NCBI GenBank assembly: GCA_021768085.1
Contig: JAETOJ010000008.1
Span: 27,220-91,219, forward strand
DNA: 64,000 bases
Origin: Bacillota bacterium
GTDB taxonomy: Bacteria > Bacillota > Clostridia > Oscillospirales > Oscillospiraceae
Reading direction: 5' to 3'
Numbering within the stretch: the first letter of the stretch is position 1; each line of letters opens with the position of its first letter. Below are positions 34,671-43,213 of this stretch, in pieces. Under the pieces are notes generated by a model. It was not told the DNA's origin, ran no database searches, and was given only the letters and a program-made list of their open reading frames with translations. The position numbers and the translations under genes are program-made.

Positions 34671-35564
34671 TCAAACCTGAAGGAACCGCCGGATGGCGAA
34701 CCCGGAGCCCACCGCCCCGATGGCCGCCCCCGCCGCCAGGAACACCCCCAGCACCCTGCTCCAAATGTCCTTGAACTCCAGCAGCTCAAACAGGGCCAGC
34801 GCCCCGCTGCCGATGATGGCCCGGCACACCGCGCCGTACACCGCCCACTGGAGAAAAAAGGCCACCAGCGCCCCCATCAGCCCCAAAATCAGCCCCTCCA
34901 CGATGAAGGGCCCCCGGACGAAGCCGTCGGTGGCGCCGCACATCTTCATGATGGCGATCTCTTCCCGGCGGGTGAAGGTGGCCAGCCGGATGGTGTTGGC
35001 GATGATGAACAGGGACACCGCCGCCAGAATGGCCACCAGCACCCAGGCCAGGGCGGTCACCGCGTTGCGCACCGCCACAAAGCCCTCGGCCAGCTCGCCC
35101 TCCGCCCGGTGGCCGTCCACGCCGGGCAGGGCCTCCACCGCCTCCACCGTCTCGTTGAACCGGGTCAGATCCAACACGTGGATGGACAGGCGATCCCGGA
35201 ACACCTCGTCGGGCATATTGACGTACAGCCCCTCCCCCTCGTGTCCCTCCAGGTAGGCGGCCTTGGCCTCCTCCCTGGTGACAAACTTCACCGAATCCGC
35301 GTCCACGTTGTCCACGGCCTTCACCCGCGCGATCAGCTCCTGAATCTGGGCGTCGGTGTAGTTCTCGTCGATGTAGGCCAGAAACTCGTTGTCATCCTCC
35401 AGCTTTTTCAGGTTCTCGTCCACGTTCATGGCCAACAGGGAGAAGGAGCCCATGATCAGCAGGCAGGCCACGATCATGCACACCGCCGCAAAGGACATCA
35501 GCCCGTGGGAGAACACGCTCAGGAATCCTTCCTTGATGAAATACCCTATGTTAATCCGTTTCAT
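34671..35564 (-). CDS. ftsX: Cell-division ABC membrane protein FtsX
   Basis: 297 residues. It begins NIGYFIKEGFLSVFSHGLMS and has four membrane helices with a large extracellular loop (about 50-165) between the first and second, and the MKMCGATDGFVRGPF coupling region. It transmits FtsE ATP hydrolysis to extracellular cell-wall hydrolases. Its ATG overlaps the ftsE stop by four bases. Confidence 0.96.
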   Translation of the reverse strand: MKRINIGYFIKEGFLSVFSHGLMSFAAVCMIVACLLIMGSFSLLAMNVDENLKKLEDDNEFLAYIDENYTDAQIQELIARVKAVDNVDADSVKFVTREEAKAAYLEGHEGEGLYVNMPDEVFRDRLSIHVLDLTRFNETVEAVEALPGVDGHRAEGELAEGFVAVRNAVTALAWVLVAILAAVSLFIIANTIRLATFTRREEIAIMKMCGATDGFVRGPFIVEGLILGLMGALVAFFLQWAVYGAVCRAIIGSGALALFELLEFKDIWSRVLGVFLAAGAAIGAVGSGFAIRRFLQV

Positions 35565-36241
35565 ACCCTGTAGTAGCCTCCCTGACCGTCCCGCACCAGC
35601 TCCCCGTCTTTGATGGCCACCACCCGCTTGGAGAAACGATTGACCAGATCCTTCTCATGGGTGACCACCAGCACGGTGGTGCCCATGGAGTTGATCCGCT
35701 CCAGCAGCGTCATGATCTCCAGGGAACGCTTGGGATCCAGGTTTCCGGTGGGCTCGTCGGCGATAATCATGCGGGGGTTGTTCACCAGCGCCCGGGCAAT
35801 GGCCACCCGCTGCTGCTCCCCGCCACTCATCTCGTTGGGAAAGGCGTCCGCCTTGCCGTTGAGCCCCACCAGATCCAGCACGTAGGGGATGCGCTTGCGC
35901 ATTTCCCGCCCGCTGGCCCCGATGGTGCGCATGGCAAATTCCAGGTTCCCCTGCACCGTCTTTTTCTCGATGAGGCGGAAATCCTGGAAGATGACCCCGA
36001 GGGTGCGCCGCATATGGGGGATCTGCCAGCGGCGGATGTTGTTCAGGTTATATCCGTTGACGATCACCCGGCCCTTGGAGGCGGTGGACTCGGCGGTGAG
36101 CAGCTTGACAATGGTGGACTTGCCCGACCCGGAGGGCCCCACCAGAAAGACAAACTCCCCGTCCTCAATGCGCAGATCGATTCCCTTCAACGCCTTGGTG
36201 CCGTTGTCGTACTCTTTATATACATCGATCAATCGTATCAT
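35561..36241 (-). CDS. ftsE: Cell-division ABC ATPase FtsE
   Basis: 226 residues from the ATG at 36241 (GGGGAGG upstream); the frame stays open to 36460 through a hairpin array that is not coding. Walker A GPSGSGKST, signature MSGGEQQRVAIARAL, Walker B MIIADEPTGNLD and the H-loop VVTHEKD are all intact. It powers FtsX. Confidence 0.97.
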   Translation of the reverse strand: MIRLIDVYKEYDNGTKALKGIDLRIEDGEFVFLVGPSGSGKSTIVKLLTAESTASKGRVIVNGYNLNNIRRWQIPHMRRTLGVIFQDFRLIEKKTVQGNLEFAMRTIGASGREMRKRIPYVLDLVGLNGKADAFPNEMSGGEQQRVAIARALVNNPRMIIADEPTGNLDPKRSLEIMTLLERINSMGTTVLVVTHEKDLVNRFSKRVVAIKDGELVRDGQGGYYRV

Positions 36242-36297
36242 GTCATGGGCGGCCTCCCCATTGTAACTGCTTTGTAATCTTTTGCTATCGTCAAGCA

Positions 36298-36462
36298 GTT
36301 CAAAAGTATCAATTGATACTTTTGAACCCAGCGGCGATAAATCGCCGCTGGGGGCCGCAAATGCGGCCCTGCCTTGCACGTCATAAAAACAAAAACGCGC
36401 CTTGCGCGTCAGCGTGCTCTCAGCACGCTGGTTGAAAAAGTACAAATTGTACTTTTTCAACT
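36298..36462. repeat. Array of six consecutive inverted repeats upstream of ftsE
   Basis: In order: a perfect 30-base palindrome with GTTCAAAAGTATCAA as its left arm (36298-36327); CCCAGCGGCGAT with its complement around AA (36327-36353); GGGCCGC-AAAT-GCGGCCC (36352-36369); ACGCGC...GCGCGT (about 36395-36409); CAGCGTGCT...AGCACGCTG (36411-36431); and GTTGAAAAAGTACAA with its complement (36432-36462). It lies 57 bases upstream of ftsE. The rest of 36463-36579 shows no gene. It resembles the array at 6863-7007 in style and in the CAGCGTG motif. Confidence 0.85.
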
Positions 36463-36579
36463 TTTGTTTTTATATTATATCGGCTAATCGGGGCGCTGTC
36501 AACCGGGTGGCGCTCTTTCCCAGCATTCGGCAGGAAAATTTACAAACTGTCCATGCCGTCAACCCGGCCGGCCGCGAAA

Positions 36580-36605
36580 GAAAGCCGCCCGGACGGGCGG
36601 CTTTC
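36580..36605 (-). terminator. Terminator after the PucR-family gene
   Basis: GAAAGCCGCCC and GGGCGGCTTTC form an 11-base-pair stem, 19 bases beyond the stop; a T-rich TTTCTTT follows on the minus strand. Confidence 0.75.
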
Positions 36606-36624
36606 CAGGTTGATTCTCCGGCAG

Positions 36625-37716
36625 TCAGGACTCGATGCCCCGAGAAACCAGGTACTTCTTGACCATCAGCGCCACCTTGAAGGTGATGGCGTCGTCGAAC
36701 TCCCGCAGATCCAGGCCGGTGAGCTTCTTGATCTTCTCCAGCCGGTACACCAGGGTGTTCCGGTGGACGAACAGCTTCCGGGCGGTCTCGGACACGTTCA
36801 GGTTGTTCTCGAAGAACTTGTTGATGGTGAACAGCGTCTCCTGATCCAGGGCGTCGATGGGGTTCTTCTTAAAGACCTCCCGCAGGAACATCTCGCACAG
36901 GGTGGTGGGGAGCTGGTAGATCAGCCGCCCGATGCCCAGGTTCTCATAGCTGATGATGGAGCGCTCCGTGTCGAACACCTTGCCCACGTTGATGGCCACC
37001 TGGGCCTCCTTGTAGGTGCGGGCCAGATCCCGGATGTGTCCCACGATGGTGCCCACGCCCACCACGGTCTTGATGCCCAGCTCCCGGGTGAGGGCCTCCT
37101 GGACGTTCTGGGCGATCTTCTGCACCTCCCGGATGTCGGCGTTCTCCCCCAACTGCTTCACCAGGGCCACGTCCGTCTCGCTGATAGACAGCACGAAGTC
37201 CGCCTGCTTGTCGGGGTACAGGCTGGACACCACATCCACCGCCGACACGTCGGGGGCGCCCAACTGCCGGATCAGGATCACCGCCCGGGGGGCCTCCGAC
37301 AGGAAGTGCAGCTCCTTGGCCCGGACATAGATATCCCCCAGCAAGATGTTGTCGCACAGGATGTTCTTGACAAAGGTAGCCTTGTCATTTTTCTCCTCAT
37401 AGTAGGTCTTAGCCCCGTTCAGGGCGATGACGGCCATGGAGCACACCAGGGCGGCCCGCTCGTCCTCCCCCCGGGCGAAGGCGGCATAGTCCGTCTGACC
37501 GTTCCAGCCGGGCAGGGACTTGAAGGTGAAGCCGTTGCTCACCACCAGGGCGTCCTGCTCCGCGGCCAGCAGGGCGGCGGCGTTTCCCCACTTCTCCCCG
37601 ATGCAGCTCAGCTCGTTGCAGGCCACCACCGTTCCCTGCTCGTCAATCACGCCCACGGCGCGGTCACAGCAGTCTTTCATCTGAAGCACGACACTTTGGA
37701 AGATCCGGCTGAACAT
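36625..37716 (-). CDS. PucR/CdaR-family transcriptional regulator
   Basis: 363 residues. An N-terminal sensory region (about 1-160) is followed by a GGDEF-related middle domain and the C-terminal helix-turn-helix of the PucR family (about 306-335: NVSETARKLFVHRNTLVYRLEKIKKLTG). Regulators of this type usually activate purine, sugar-diacid or amino-acid catabolic genes, but no such target is adjacent. It has its own promoter (37844-37872) and a leader containing a 59-base hairpin. Confidence 0.88.
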   Translation of the reverse strand: MFSRIFQSVVLQMKDCCDRAVGVIDEQGTVVACNELSCIGEKWGNAAALLAAEQDALVVSNGFTFKSLPGWNGQTDYAAFARGEDERAALVCSMAVIALNGAKTYYEEKNDKATFVKNILCDNILLGDIYVRAKELHFLSEAPRAVILIRQLGAPDVSAVDVVSSLYPDKQADFVLSISETDVALVKQLGENADIREVQKIAQNVQEALTRELGIKTVVGVGTIVGHIRDLARTYKEAQVAINVGKVFDTERSIISYENLGIGRLIYQLPTTLCEMFLREVFKKNPIDALDQETLFTINKFFENNLNVSETARKLFVHRNTLVYRLEKIKKLTGLDLREFDDAITFKVALMVKKYLVSRGIES

Positions 37717-37746
37717 TGCGCTTTTCTCCTTTCTCTGCGGTCGCGA

Positions 37747-37805
37747 ACAGGGCGGCGTCGCACAGGTTCCGTTTTTTACACGGGAGCTGTGCGATGCGGC
37801 CCTGT
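37747..37805 (-). other. Long hairpin in the PucR gene leader
   Basis: ACAGGGC and TCGCACAG on one arm pair with CTGTGCGA and GCCCTGT on the other, giving a stem of about 19 base pairs with a few mismatches and a loop of about 21 bases. It lies between the promoter and the ribosome site of the regulator gene. Confidence 0.6.
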
Positions 37806-37843
37806 GTCTGCCGCACTCTCTGATTCATGTCTCAACGGAATCC

Positions 37844-37872
37844 ATTATATCGGGTTTCATTGCCGATTTCAA
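37844..37872 (-). promoter_or_regulatory. Promoter of the PucR-family gene
   Basis: On the minus strand TTGAAA (37867-37872) and TATAAT (37844-37849) are separated by 17 bases. Confidence 0.75.
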
Positions 37873-37916
37873 TAGTTTTCCAAAAAAAATTTGTGGAATC
37901 TGCCAAAAAATTCGTC

Positions 37917-38618
37917 TCATTGACGGAAAAGCGCCTGGATCTCCTCCTCTGTTAGTGCTCTCCACCCACCTTTTGGAAGATTCTGGTCTAACGCCAGCGG
38001 CCCGAACCGCTCCCGGCGGAGATAGCGCACCGGCTTGCCCCGGGCGGCCAGCATCCGCTTCACCTGGTGGTACTTTCCCTCGTGGATGGTGATCCGGGCG
38101 CAGCCCTCCCCCAAAAGCTCCAGCTCCCCGGGCCGGCATACCGTGCCGTCCCCCAGGACGAGCCCCGCCCGCACCGCCTCCACATCCTCCGGAGCCAGCG
38201 TTCCGTCCACCTCCACGTAGTACACCTTGTCCACATGGCGCCTGGGGGCCAACAGCCGGTGGGCCAAAGGGCCGTCGTTGGTGAGCAGCAGCAGGCCCTC
38301 CGTGTCCTTGTCCAGCCGCCCTGCCGGGAACAGACCCCGGTTTTGCCATTCCTCCCCCAGCAGATCCAGCACCGTAGCCGCTCCCGGCTCGTCGGTGGAC
38401 GACACCACCCCCGCCGGCTTGTTCAGCATCAGGTACACCGGCCCGCTGCCACCGATGGCCTCCCCGTCCACGGTGAGGTTGGCGGCCTCCTCCACCTTCT
38501 GCTCCGGTGCGCGGCACACCGCGCCCTCCACCCGCACCCGGCCCGCCCGGATCAGCTCCCGGGCCTCCTTCCGGCTCCATTTTCCTGTGTTGGCCAGCCG
38601 CTTGTCCAGCCGCTCCAT
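37917..38618 (-). CDS. rsuA: RsuA-family rRNA pseudouridine synthase
   Basis: 233 residues from the ATG at 38618 with AAGGAGAC upstream. An N-terminal S4 RNA-binding domain (about 1-60; RLDKRLANTGKWSRKEARELIRAGRVRV) precedes the catalytic domain with GRLDKDTEGLLLLTNDG, which holds the catalytic Asp, and EGKYHQVKRML. It isomerises a uridine in ribosomal RNA, most probably 16S U516 if RsuA; RluB/E-type enzymes share these motifs, so the exact site is not certain. Confidence 0.9.
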   Translation of the reverse strand: MERLDKRLANTGKWSRKEARELIRAGRVRVEGAVCRAPEQKVEEAANLTVDGEAIGGSGPVYLMLNKPAGVVSSTDEPGAATVLDLLGEEWQNRGLFPAGRLDKDTEGLLLLTNDGPLAHRLLAPRRHVDKVYYVEVDGTLAPEDVEAVRAGLVLGDGTVCRPGELELLGEGCARITIHEGKYHQVKRMLAARGKPVRYLRRERFGPLALDQNLPKGGWRALTEEEIQALFRQ

Positions 38619-38725
38619 GCCGTACGTCTCCTTCCGCCCGCCGCCGGTGCCCCGGCCTGACGGTATCATATTGTGGGGAATTGCTTCATACTATTTCCTG
38701 AGAAACCATGGGAAGGATTGATAGC

Positions 38726-39262
38726 ATGATCATCGTCACCGCACGGGTACCAAAGAGACGGCTGCTGGCGGGAGGGATCACCGCCCTTTGCTGCTGCGCG
38801 GTGGTGGCCGCCGCCCTTCTTGTCACCCTGGGCGGGCGGGCCGTCACCGCCTCGGCGGAGGTGAAGCACATCCGCACCAACGATGACCGTCTGGCCTACC
38901 TGGGCGGGCTGGGCTGGCAGGTGTCCCCCCAGCCCATTGCCACCGAGGAGCTGCTCATCCCAGAGGAATTTGACGACAGCTACGCAGGCTACCTCAAGCT
39001 CCAGCAGGATCAAGGCTTCGACCTGAGCCGGTACTGCGGCAAGCGGGTGAAGCGGTATACCTATCAGCTCACCAACTACCCCTCCCAGGCCGAGCCGGTG
39101 CAGATCGCCCTGCTGATCTACAAGGACAAGGTGGTGGGCGGGCAGATCCAGTCCGCCTCCGGCAGCTTCCTCCACGGGCTGGCCATGCCAGGGGGTGGAG
39201 ACAGCGGGGCCCAACCCTCCGCCTCCCCGTCCCCCGCCCCCGCCTTTGGAGATCTGGTTTGA
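38726..39262 (+). CDS. DUF4830 membrane-anchored protein
   Basis: 178 residues from the ATG at 38726 (AAGGA 8 bases upstream; the ATG at 38708 has no ribosome site). A signal anchor at about 14-36 (ITALCCCAVVAAALLVTLGG) precedes an outside domain with RLAYLGGLGWQVS, EELLIPEEFDDSYAGYLKLQQDQGFDLSRYCGK and RYTYQLTNYP, the DUF4830 pattern. The end is Pro/Ser-rich. Function unknown; single gene. Confidence 0.82.
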   Translation: MIIVTARVPKRRLLAGGITALCCCAVVAAALLVTLGGRAVTASAEVKHIRTNDDRLAYLGGLGWQVSPQPIATEELLIPEEFDDSYAGYLKLQQDQGFDLSRYCGKRVKRYTYQLTNYPSQAEPVQIALLIYKDKVVGGQIQSASGSFLHGLAMPGGGDSGAQPSASPSPAPAFGDLV

Positions 39263-39308
39263 GGGGCCCTTCCGGCGGCACCTGGAACCGCCTATCCCGC
39301 TTCTCGGT

Positions 39309-39341
39309 AAAAAAGGGGGGACGCGCCGCGTCCCCCCTTTT
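39309..39341. terminator. Terminator between DUF4830 and nagA
   Basis: AAAAGGGGGGACGCG and its complement form a stem of about 15 base pairs with A and T tracts on both sides, suited to both directions. Confidence 0.85.
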
Positions 39342-39347
39342 GTCTGT

Positions 39348-40466
39348 TTAAACCACCTTTTCCCCGTGGAAAAACACGGCCTTCAGCTCCAGATCCGGAC
39401 CCAGCACAACCGCATTGGCCCGCTTGCCCGGCTCCAGGCTGCCCACCCGGTCGAAGATGCCGATGGCCTTGGCGGGGTTCACCGCCGCCGCCCGCACCGC
39501 ATCCGCCAGGGGGATGCCGAAGGAGACGGCGGTCTTCATGCACGCCATCAGATCCGTCACCGAGCCGGCAATGGTGCCGTCCGCCAGGGTGGCCAGGGGG
39601 CCCTTGACGATGACGTTCTGGCCGCCCAGGTCGTATTCGCCGTCGGACATACCGGCGGCCCGCATGGTGTCGGAGATGAGCACCACCCGGTCGGGGCCGA
39701 ACATCTGGAAGGTGGCCCGCACCACGCTGGGGTGGATGTGGATGCCGTCGGAGATGAGTTCCACCCGGCTCCAGGGGGAGTCCAGCGCCGCGCCCACCAC
39801 GCCGGGAGCCCGGTGGGTGAAGGCGGGCATGGCGTTAAAGAGGTGGGTGACTTCCCGGGCGCCCGCCCGGAACGCCGCCAGGGCGGTGTCATAGTCCGCG
39901 GTGGTGTGGGCCACGGACACATTGACCTCCTCCGCCACCGCTTTAATGAAGTCCAGCGCCCCCGGCTCCTCCGGGGCCACGGACACCAGCTTCACCAGCC
40001 CCTCGGAGGCCTCCTCCAGCCGGCGCAGCATGGCCACGTCGGGGGCGTGGAGCCAGTCGCCGTTCTGGGCACCCTTCTTGGCATAGGACAGGAAGGGCCC
40101 CTCCAGGTTGACGCCCACCAGATCCGCGCCGGGCTTGCCCGCCCGCTTGTGGGCCGCCGCCGTCTTACACACCTTGACGAGCTGCTCCTCCAGCAGGGTC
40201 ATGCCCGCGGGGCAGATCTGGGTCACGCCCCGGGACAGCTCATACTCCGCCATGGTCTGGAGGCCGTCCGGGTCGCCGTCGGACAGATCCGCCCCCCGGC
40301 AGCCGTGGAAGTGCACGTCCGTCAGGCCGGGGATCACATAGCACCCCGCCGCGTCGTAGCTCTGCCCGTCCTGGCTGTCCGGGGTGAGCAGGGCGCCGTC
40401 AAAGCACACGTCCCGCTCCACAAAGCCCCGCTCCAGATCGAATACCTTACCGCCTGTAATCTTCAT
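39348..40466 (-). CDS. nagA: N-acetylglucosamine-6-phosphate deacetylase
   Basis: 372 residues. Metal/substrate motifs include YVIPGLTDVHFHGCRGAD, GVNLEGPFLS, VSVAHTTADYD, THLFNAM and ISDTMRAAG. It removes acetate from GlcNAc-6-P to give glucosamine-6-P for NagB. It starts 10 bases after nagB, with GAGGAG upstream. Confidence 0.96.
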   Translation of the reverse strand: MKITGGKVFDLERGFVERDVCFDGALLTPDSQDGQSYDAAGCYVIPGLTDVHFHGCRGADLSDGDPDGLQTMAEYELSRGVTQICPAGMTLLEEQLVKVCKTAAAHKRAGKPGADLVGVNLEGPFLSYAKKGAQNGDWLHAPDVAMLRRLEEASEGLVKLVSVAPEEPGALDFIKAVAEEVNVSVAHTTADYDTALAAFRAGAREVTHLFNAMPAFTHRAPGVVGAALDSPWSRVELISDGIHIHPSVVRATFQMFGPDRVVLISDTMRAAGMSDGEYDLGGQNVIVKGPLATLADGTIAGSVTDLMACMKTAVSFGIPLADAVRAAAVNPAKAIGIFDRVGSLEPGKRANAVVLGPDLELKAVFFHGEKVV

Positions 40467-40476
40467 ACGCTGCTCC

Positions 40477-41205
40477 TCACTTCAGGCCGCTGAGGGCCGC
40501 CTCGTCGCCGATGATGGTGACGTTGGGGTGGAGCTGGAGGATGGAGGCGGGCACGTTCGGGGTGACGGGGCCGGCCACGGTCTTGGCCACCGCCTCCGCC
40601 TTGTCCGCGCCGCTGGCCACCACCAGGATGCTCCGGGCGTGCATGATGGTGCCGATGCCCATGGTGAGGGCCTGCTTAGGCACGTCGTCGGCGCTGGCGA
40701 AGAAGCGGGCGTTGGCCTCGATGGTGCTCTGGGTCAGATCCACCAGATGGGTGGCCACGGGGAAGTGGTCGCAGGGCTCATTGAAGCCGATGTGGCCGTT
40801 GCGGCCCAGACCCAGAAGCTGGAGGTCGGCGTAGCCCAGGGCCTTCACCACGTCCTCGTACCGGGCGCACTCCGCCGCCGCATCGGCCGCCAGACCGCTG
40901 GGCACGTTGGTGTTCTCGGGCACGATGTCCACGTGGTCAAACAGGTTGTGCTGCATGAAGTACCGGTAGCTCTGGTCGTGGGTGGGGGCCAGCCCCACGT
41001 ACTCGTCCAGGTTCACCGAGCGCACCTGGGCAAAGCTCAAGTCGCCCTGCTTGTGCCACGCCACCAGCTGCTGGTAGGCGCCGATGGGGGTGGAGCCGGT
41101 GGCCAGGCCCAGCACGCAGTCCGGCTTGGACACCACCTGGGCGGCAATGATGGCCGCGGCCCGGCGGCTCATGGCGTTGTAGTCCTTCTCACAATAAATT
41201 CTCAT
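40477..41205 (-). CDS. nagB: Glucosamine-6-phosphate deaminase
   Basis: 242 residues. GLATGSTPIGAYQQL is the phosphate loop, VNLDEYVGL contains the general base, and GLGRNGHIGFNEPCD the active-site lid. It converts glucosamine-6-P to fructose-6-P and ammonia, entering glycolysis. AGAGG precedes ATG 41205. Its own promoter overlaps the end of nanA. Confidence 0.96.
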   Translation of the reverse strand: MRIYCEKDYNAMSRRAAAIIAAQVVSKPDCVLGLATGSTPIGAYQQLVAWHKQGDLSFAQVRSVNLDEYVGLAPTHDQSYRYFMQHNLFDHVDIVPENTNVPSGLAADAAAECARYEDVVKALGYADLQLLGLGRNGHIGFNEPCDHFPVATHLVDLTQSTIEANARFFASADDVPKQALTMGIGTIMHARSILVVASGADKAEAVAKTVAGPVTPNVPASILQLHPNVTIIGDEAALSGLK

Positions 41206-41225
41206 ATCAAAACACCTCTGTCACC

Positions 41226-41254
41226 ATAATATATCAATCCGCCCCTGCCGTCAA
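41226..41254 (-). promoter_or_regulatory. nagBA promoter
   Basis: On the minus strand TTGACG (41249-41254) and TATTAT (41226-41231) are separated by 17 bases. The -35 box overlaps the nanA stop, and the start would be about 13 bases before nagB. Confidence 0.65.
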
Positions 41255-42159
41255 CAGTACTTGGCAATGGCGGCGGCGATCATGTCCGCGCTCTCCTTCA
41301 CCACGGCCTCGTCCCCCGGGGCCAGCTCCAGCAGCGGAGCGCGGACGCTGCCCGCGTCCGGGCCGCCCTGGAGACGGATGATCTCCTTGATCACGGCATA
41401 CATATTGCCCGTAGCGGAGCACATCTTGTAGATGATGCGACAGCACTCGTTCTGAATCTCCCGGCCCTGCTCCATCTTGCCCTCGTGGAACAGGCGGAAT
41501 ATGGCCAGGTACAGCTCGGGCATGGCGGCATAGGTTCCGCCGATGCCGCCGGTGGCCCCGGCGGCCAGGCCGGACAGCAGCTGCTCGTCGGGCCCGTTGA
41601 ACACCACGGCCCCTTCGTCCTTCCACATCTGGATGTCCTGCACCGGCATGGAGGAGTTCTTCACGCCGATGACCCGGGGATTCTTCAGCATCTCCTTCAG
41701 CAGGGGCACCGTCAGAGCCACCCCGGCCAGCTGGGGGATGTTGTAGATCACGAAGTCGGTGTCCGGCGCGGCGGCGGAGATGTCGTTCCAGTACTTGGCG
41801 ATGCCGGCGGGGGGCAGGTGGAAGTAGATGGGCGGGATGGCGGCGATGGCGTCCACGCCTAAAGACTGGGCGTGGGCGGCCAGCTCCCGGCTGTCCGCGG
41901 TGTTGTTGCAGGCCACATGGGCGATGACGGTGAGATCCTTGCCCACCTCGGCCATCACGTTCTCCAGCACCAGCTTGCGCTCGGCCACGCCCTGGTAGAT
42001 GCACTCGCCGGAGGAGCCGCCCACGTACAGGCCCTTGACGCCCTTGTCCTTCAGGTAGCGGGCCATGGCCCGGACGCCCTCGGGGCTGATCTGCCCGTCC
42101 TTGTCATAGCAGGCGTAAAATGCGGGGATGATGCCCGCGTACTTTGCATAGTCTTTCAT
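41251..42159 (-). CDS. nanA: N-acetylneuraminate lyase
   Basis: 302 residues of the DapA/NAL TIM-barrel family. YVGGSSGECIYQ (substrate carboxylate loop), the Tyr of IYNIPQLAG and the Schiff-base Lys in VIGVKNSS are visible. The GGSSGE loop and Tyr context favour sialic acid over dihydrodipicolinate. It splits Neu5Ac into ManNAc and pyruvate. It sits between transporter and nag genes in one strand-run, supporting the call. Confidence 0.92.
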   Translation of the reverse strand: MKDYAKYAGIIPAFYACYDKDGQISPEGVRAMARYLKDKGVKGLYVGGSSGECIYQGVAERKLVLENVMAEVGKDLTVIAHVACNNTADSRELAAHAQSLGVDAIAAIPPIYFHLPPAGIAKYWNDISAAAPDTDFVIYNIPQLAGVALTVPLLKEMLKNPRVIGVKNSSMPVQDIQMWKDEGAVVFNGPDEQLLSGLAAGATGGIGGTYAAMPELYLAIFRLFHEGKMEQGREIQNECCRIIYKMCSATGNMYAVIKEIIRLQGGPDAGSVRAPLLELAPGDEAVVKESADMIAAAIAKYC

Positions 42160-42190
42160 ATTTGCTTACTCCTTACTCATAATTGGCTGG

Positions 42191-42232
42191 GCAATCCCGC
42201 GCCAACCGCGTGGGCGGCCTGCGCGGGATTGC
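42191..42232 (-). other. Hairpin between the permease gene and nanA
   Basis: GCAATCCCGCGC pairs perfectly with GCGCGGGATTGC across an 18-base loop, without a T run. A likely RNA-processing or stability element within the operon. Confidence 0.6.
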
Positions 42233-42262
42233 GGCGCTTCACAGGGTCGTCCGGAGGGGAAC

Positions 42263-43198
42263 TCAGCCCTTCACCGCGCCCATGGTGATGCCCTGGGTGA
42301 AATACTTCTGGAAGATCAGGAACACAATGATGATGGGCAGCGCCGCCAGGGCAGCGCCCGCCATCAGCAGGCCCATGTTCACCGAGGTCTCCGCCTGGAG
42401 GGTGGCCACGCCCAGGGGCATGGTGAAGTTTGCCCCGGAGGTAAGCATAATCAGCTGCATGAAGTAGTCGTTCCAGCAGTTGATGAAGGTGAAGATGGCC
42501 AGCGCGCCGATGCCCGGCTTGACCATGGGCAGCACGATGGTGCCGAAGGTGCGCACCTCGCTGGAGCCGTCCACCCGGGCGGCCTCCAGAATCTCACCGG
42601 GGATGCTCTCGGAGAACTGCTTCATGAGGAACACGCCGAAGGGCCAGCCCACCGTGGGGAAGATGACCGCCCACAGGGTGTCGGTGAACATGAGGAAGTT
42701 CATCTCCTTGAGCAGGGGGATCAGGATCACCTGCTTGGGCAGCGCCATGGCGCAGATGATCAGGCCGAACAGGATGGCCCGGCCGCGGAAGCGTTTCTTG
42801 GCCAGGGCGTAGCCCGCCATGGCAGCAGTGATGCAGGTCAGGCCCATGGCGACCGCCGCCATGAACACCGCGTTGATCAGCCACCGGAAGGCCGCGGGCA
42901 CGCTGGGCCCGGCGGAGAACACCAGCGGCTCATGCTTCTCGGTGAACCACTGGCTGAAGGGAACCTTCAGCTCCCACAGGGGGGCGCTGCGCTTGGCCAG
43001 CAGCTCGTTAAAGTTGGTCATGACCCACTCGCTGGGCCACCACACGGGCTTCTGGGCGTAGATGTCGGCGCCGGGCTTGAACGCGCCGGTGACGATCCAG
43101 TACAGGGGGAAGACAAACAGGACTGCCAGGATAACCAGGATGATCACGGAAATAACCTTATATACCGTCGCTCTCGGGCCCACGTTATTGGTTTTCAT
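42263..43198 (-). CDS. Carbohydrate ABC transporter permease (MalG type)
   Basis: 311 residues with six membrane helices. The EAA-type loop interacting with the ATPase is EAARVDGSSEVRTFGTIVLPMVKPG. CUT1-family inner-membrane component, paired with the permease at 43214-44134 and the lipoprotein at 44239-45621. No ATPase gene is adjacent, so a shared MsmK-like ATPase elsewhere is probable. Context points to sialic acid or a related sugar. Confidence 0.9.
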   Translation of the reverse strand: MKTNNVGPRATVYKVISVIILVILAVLFVFPLYWIVTGAFKPGADIYAQKPVWWPSEWVMTNFNELLAKRSAPLWELKVPFSQWFTEKHEPLVFSAGPSVPAAFRWLINAVFMAAVAMGLTCITAAMAGYALAKKRFRGRAILFGLIICAMALPKQVILIPLLKEMNFLMFTDTLWAVIFPTVGWPFGVFLMKQFSESIPGEILEAARVDGSSEVRTFGTIVLPMVKPGIGALAIFTFINCWNDYFMQLIMLTSGANFTMPLGVATLQAETSVNMGLLMAGAALAALPIIIVFLIFQKYFTQGITMGAVKG

Positions 43199-43213
43199 AG
43201 TCTCTCCCCTCCC

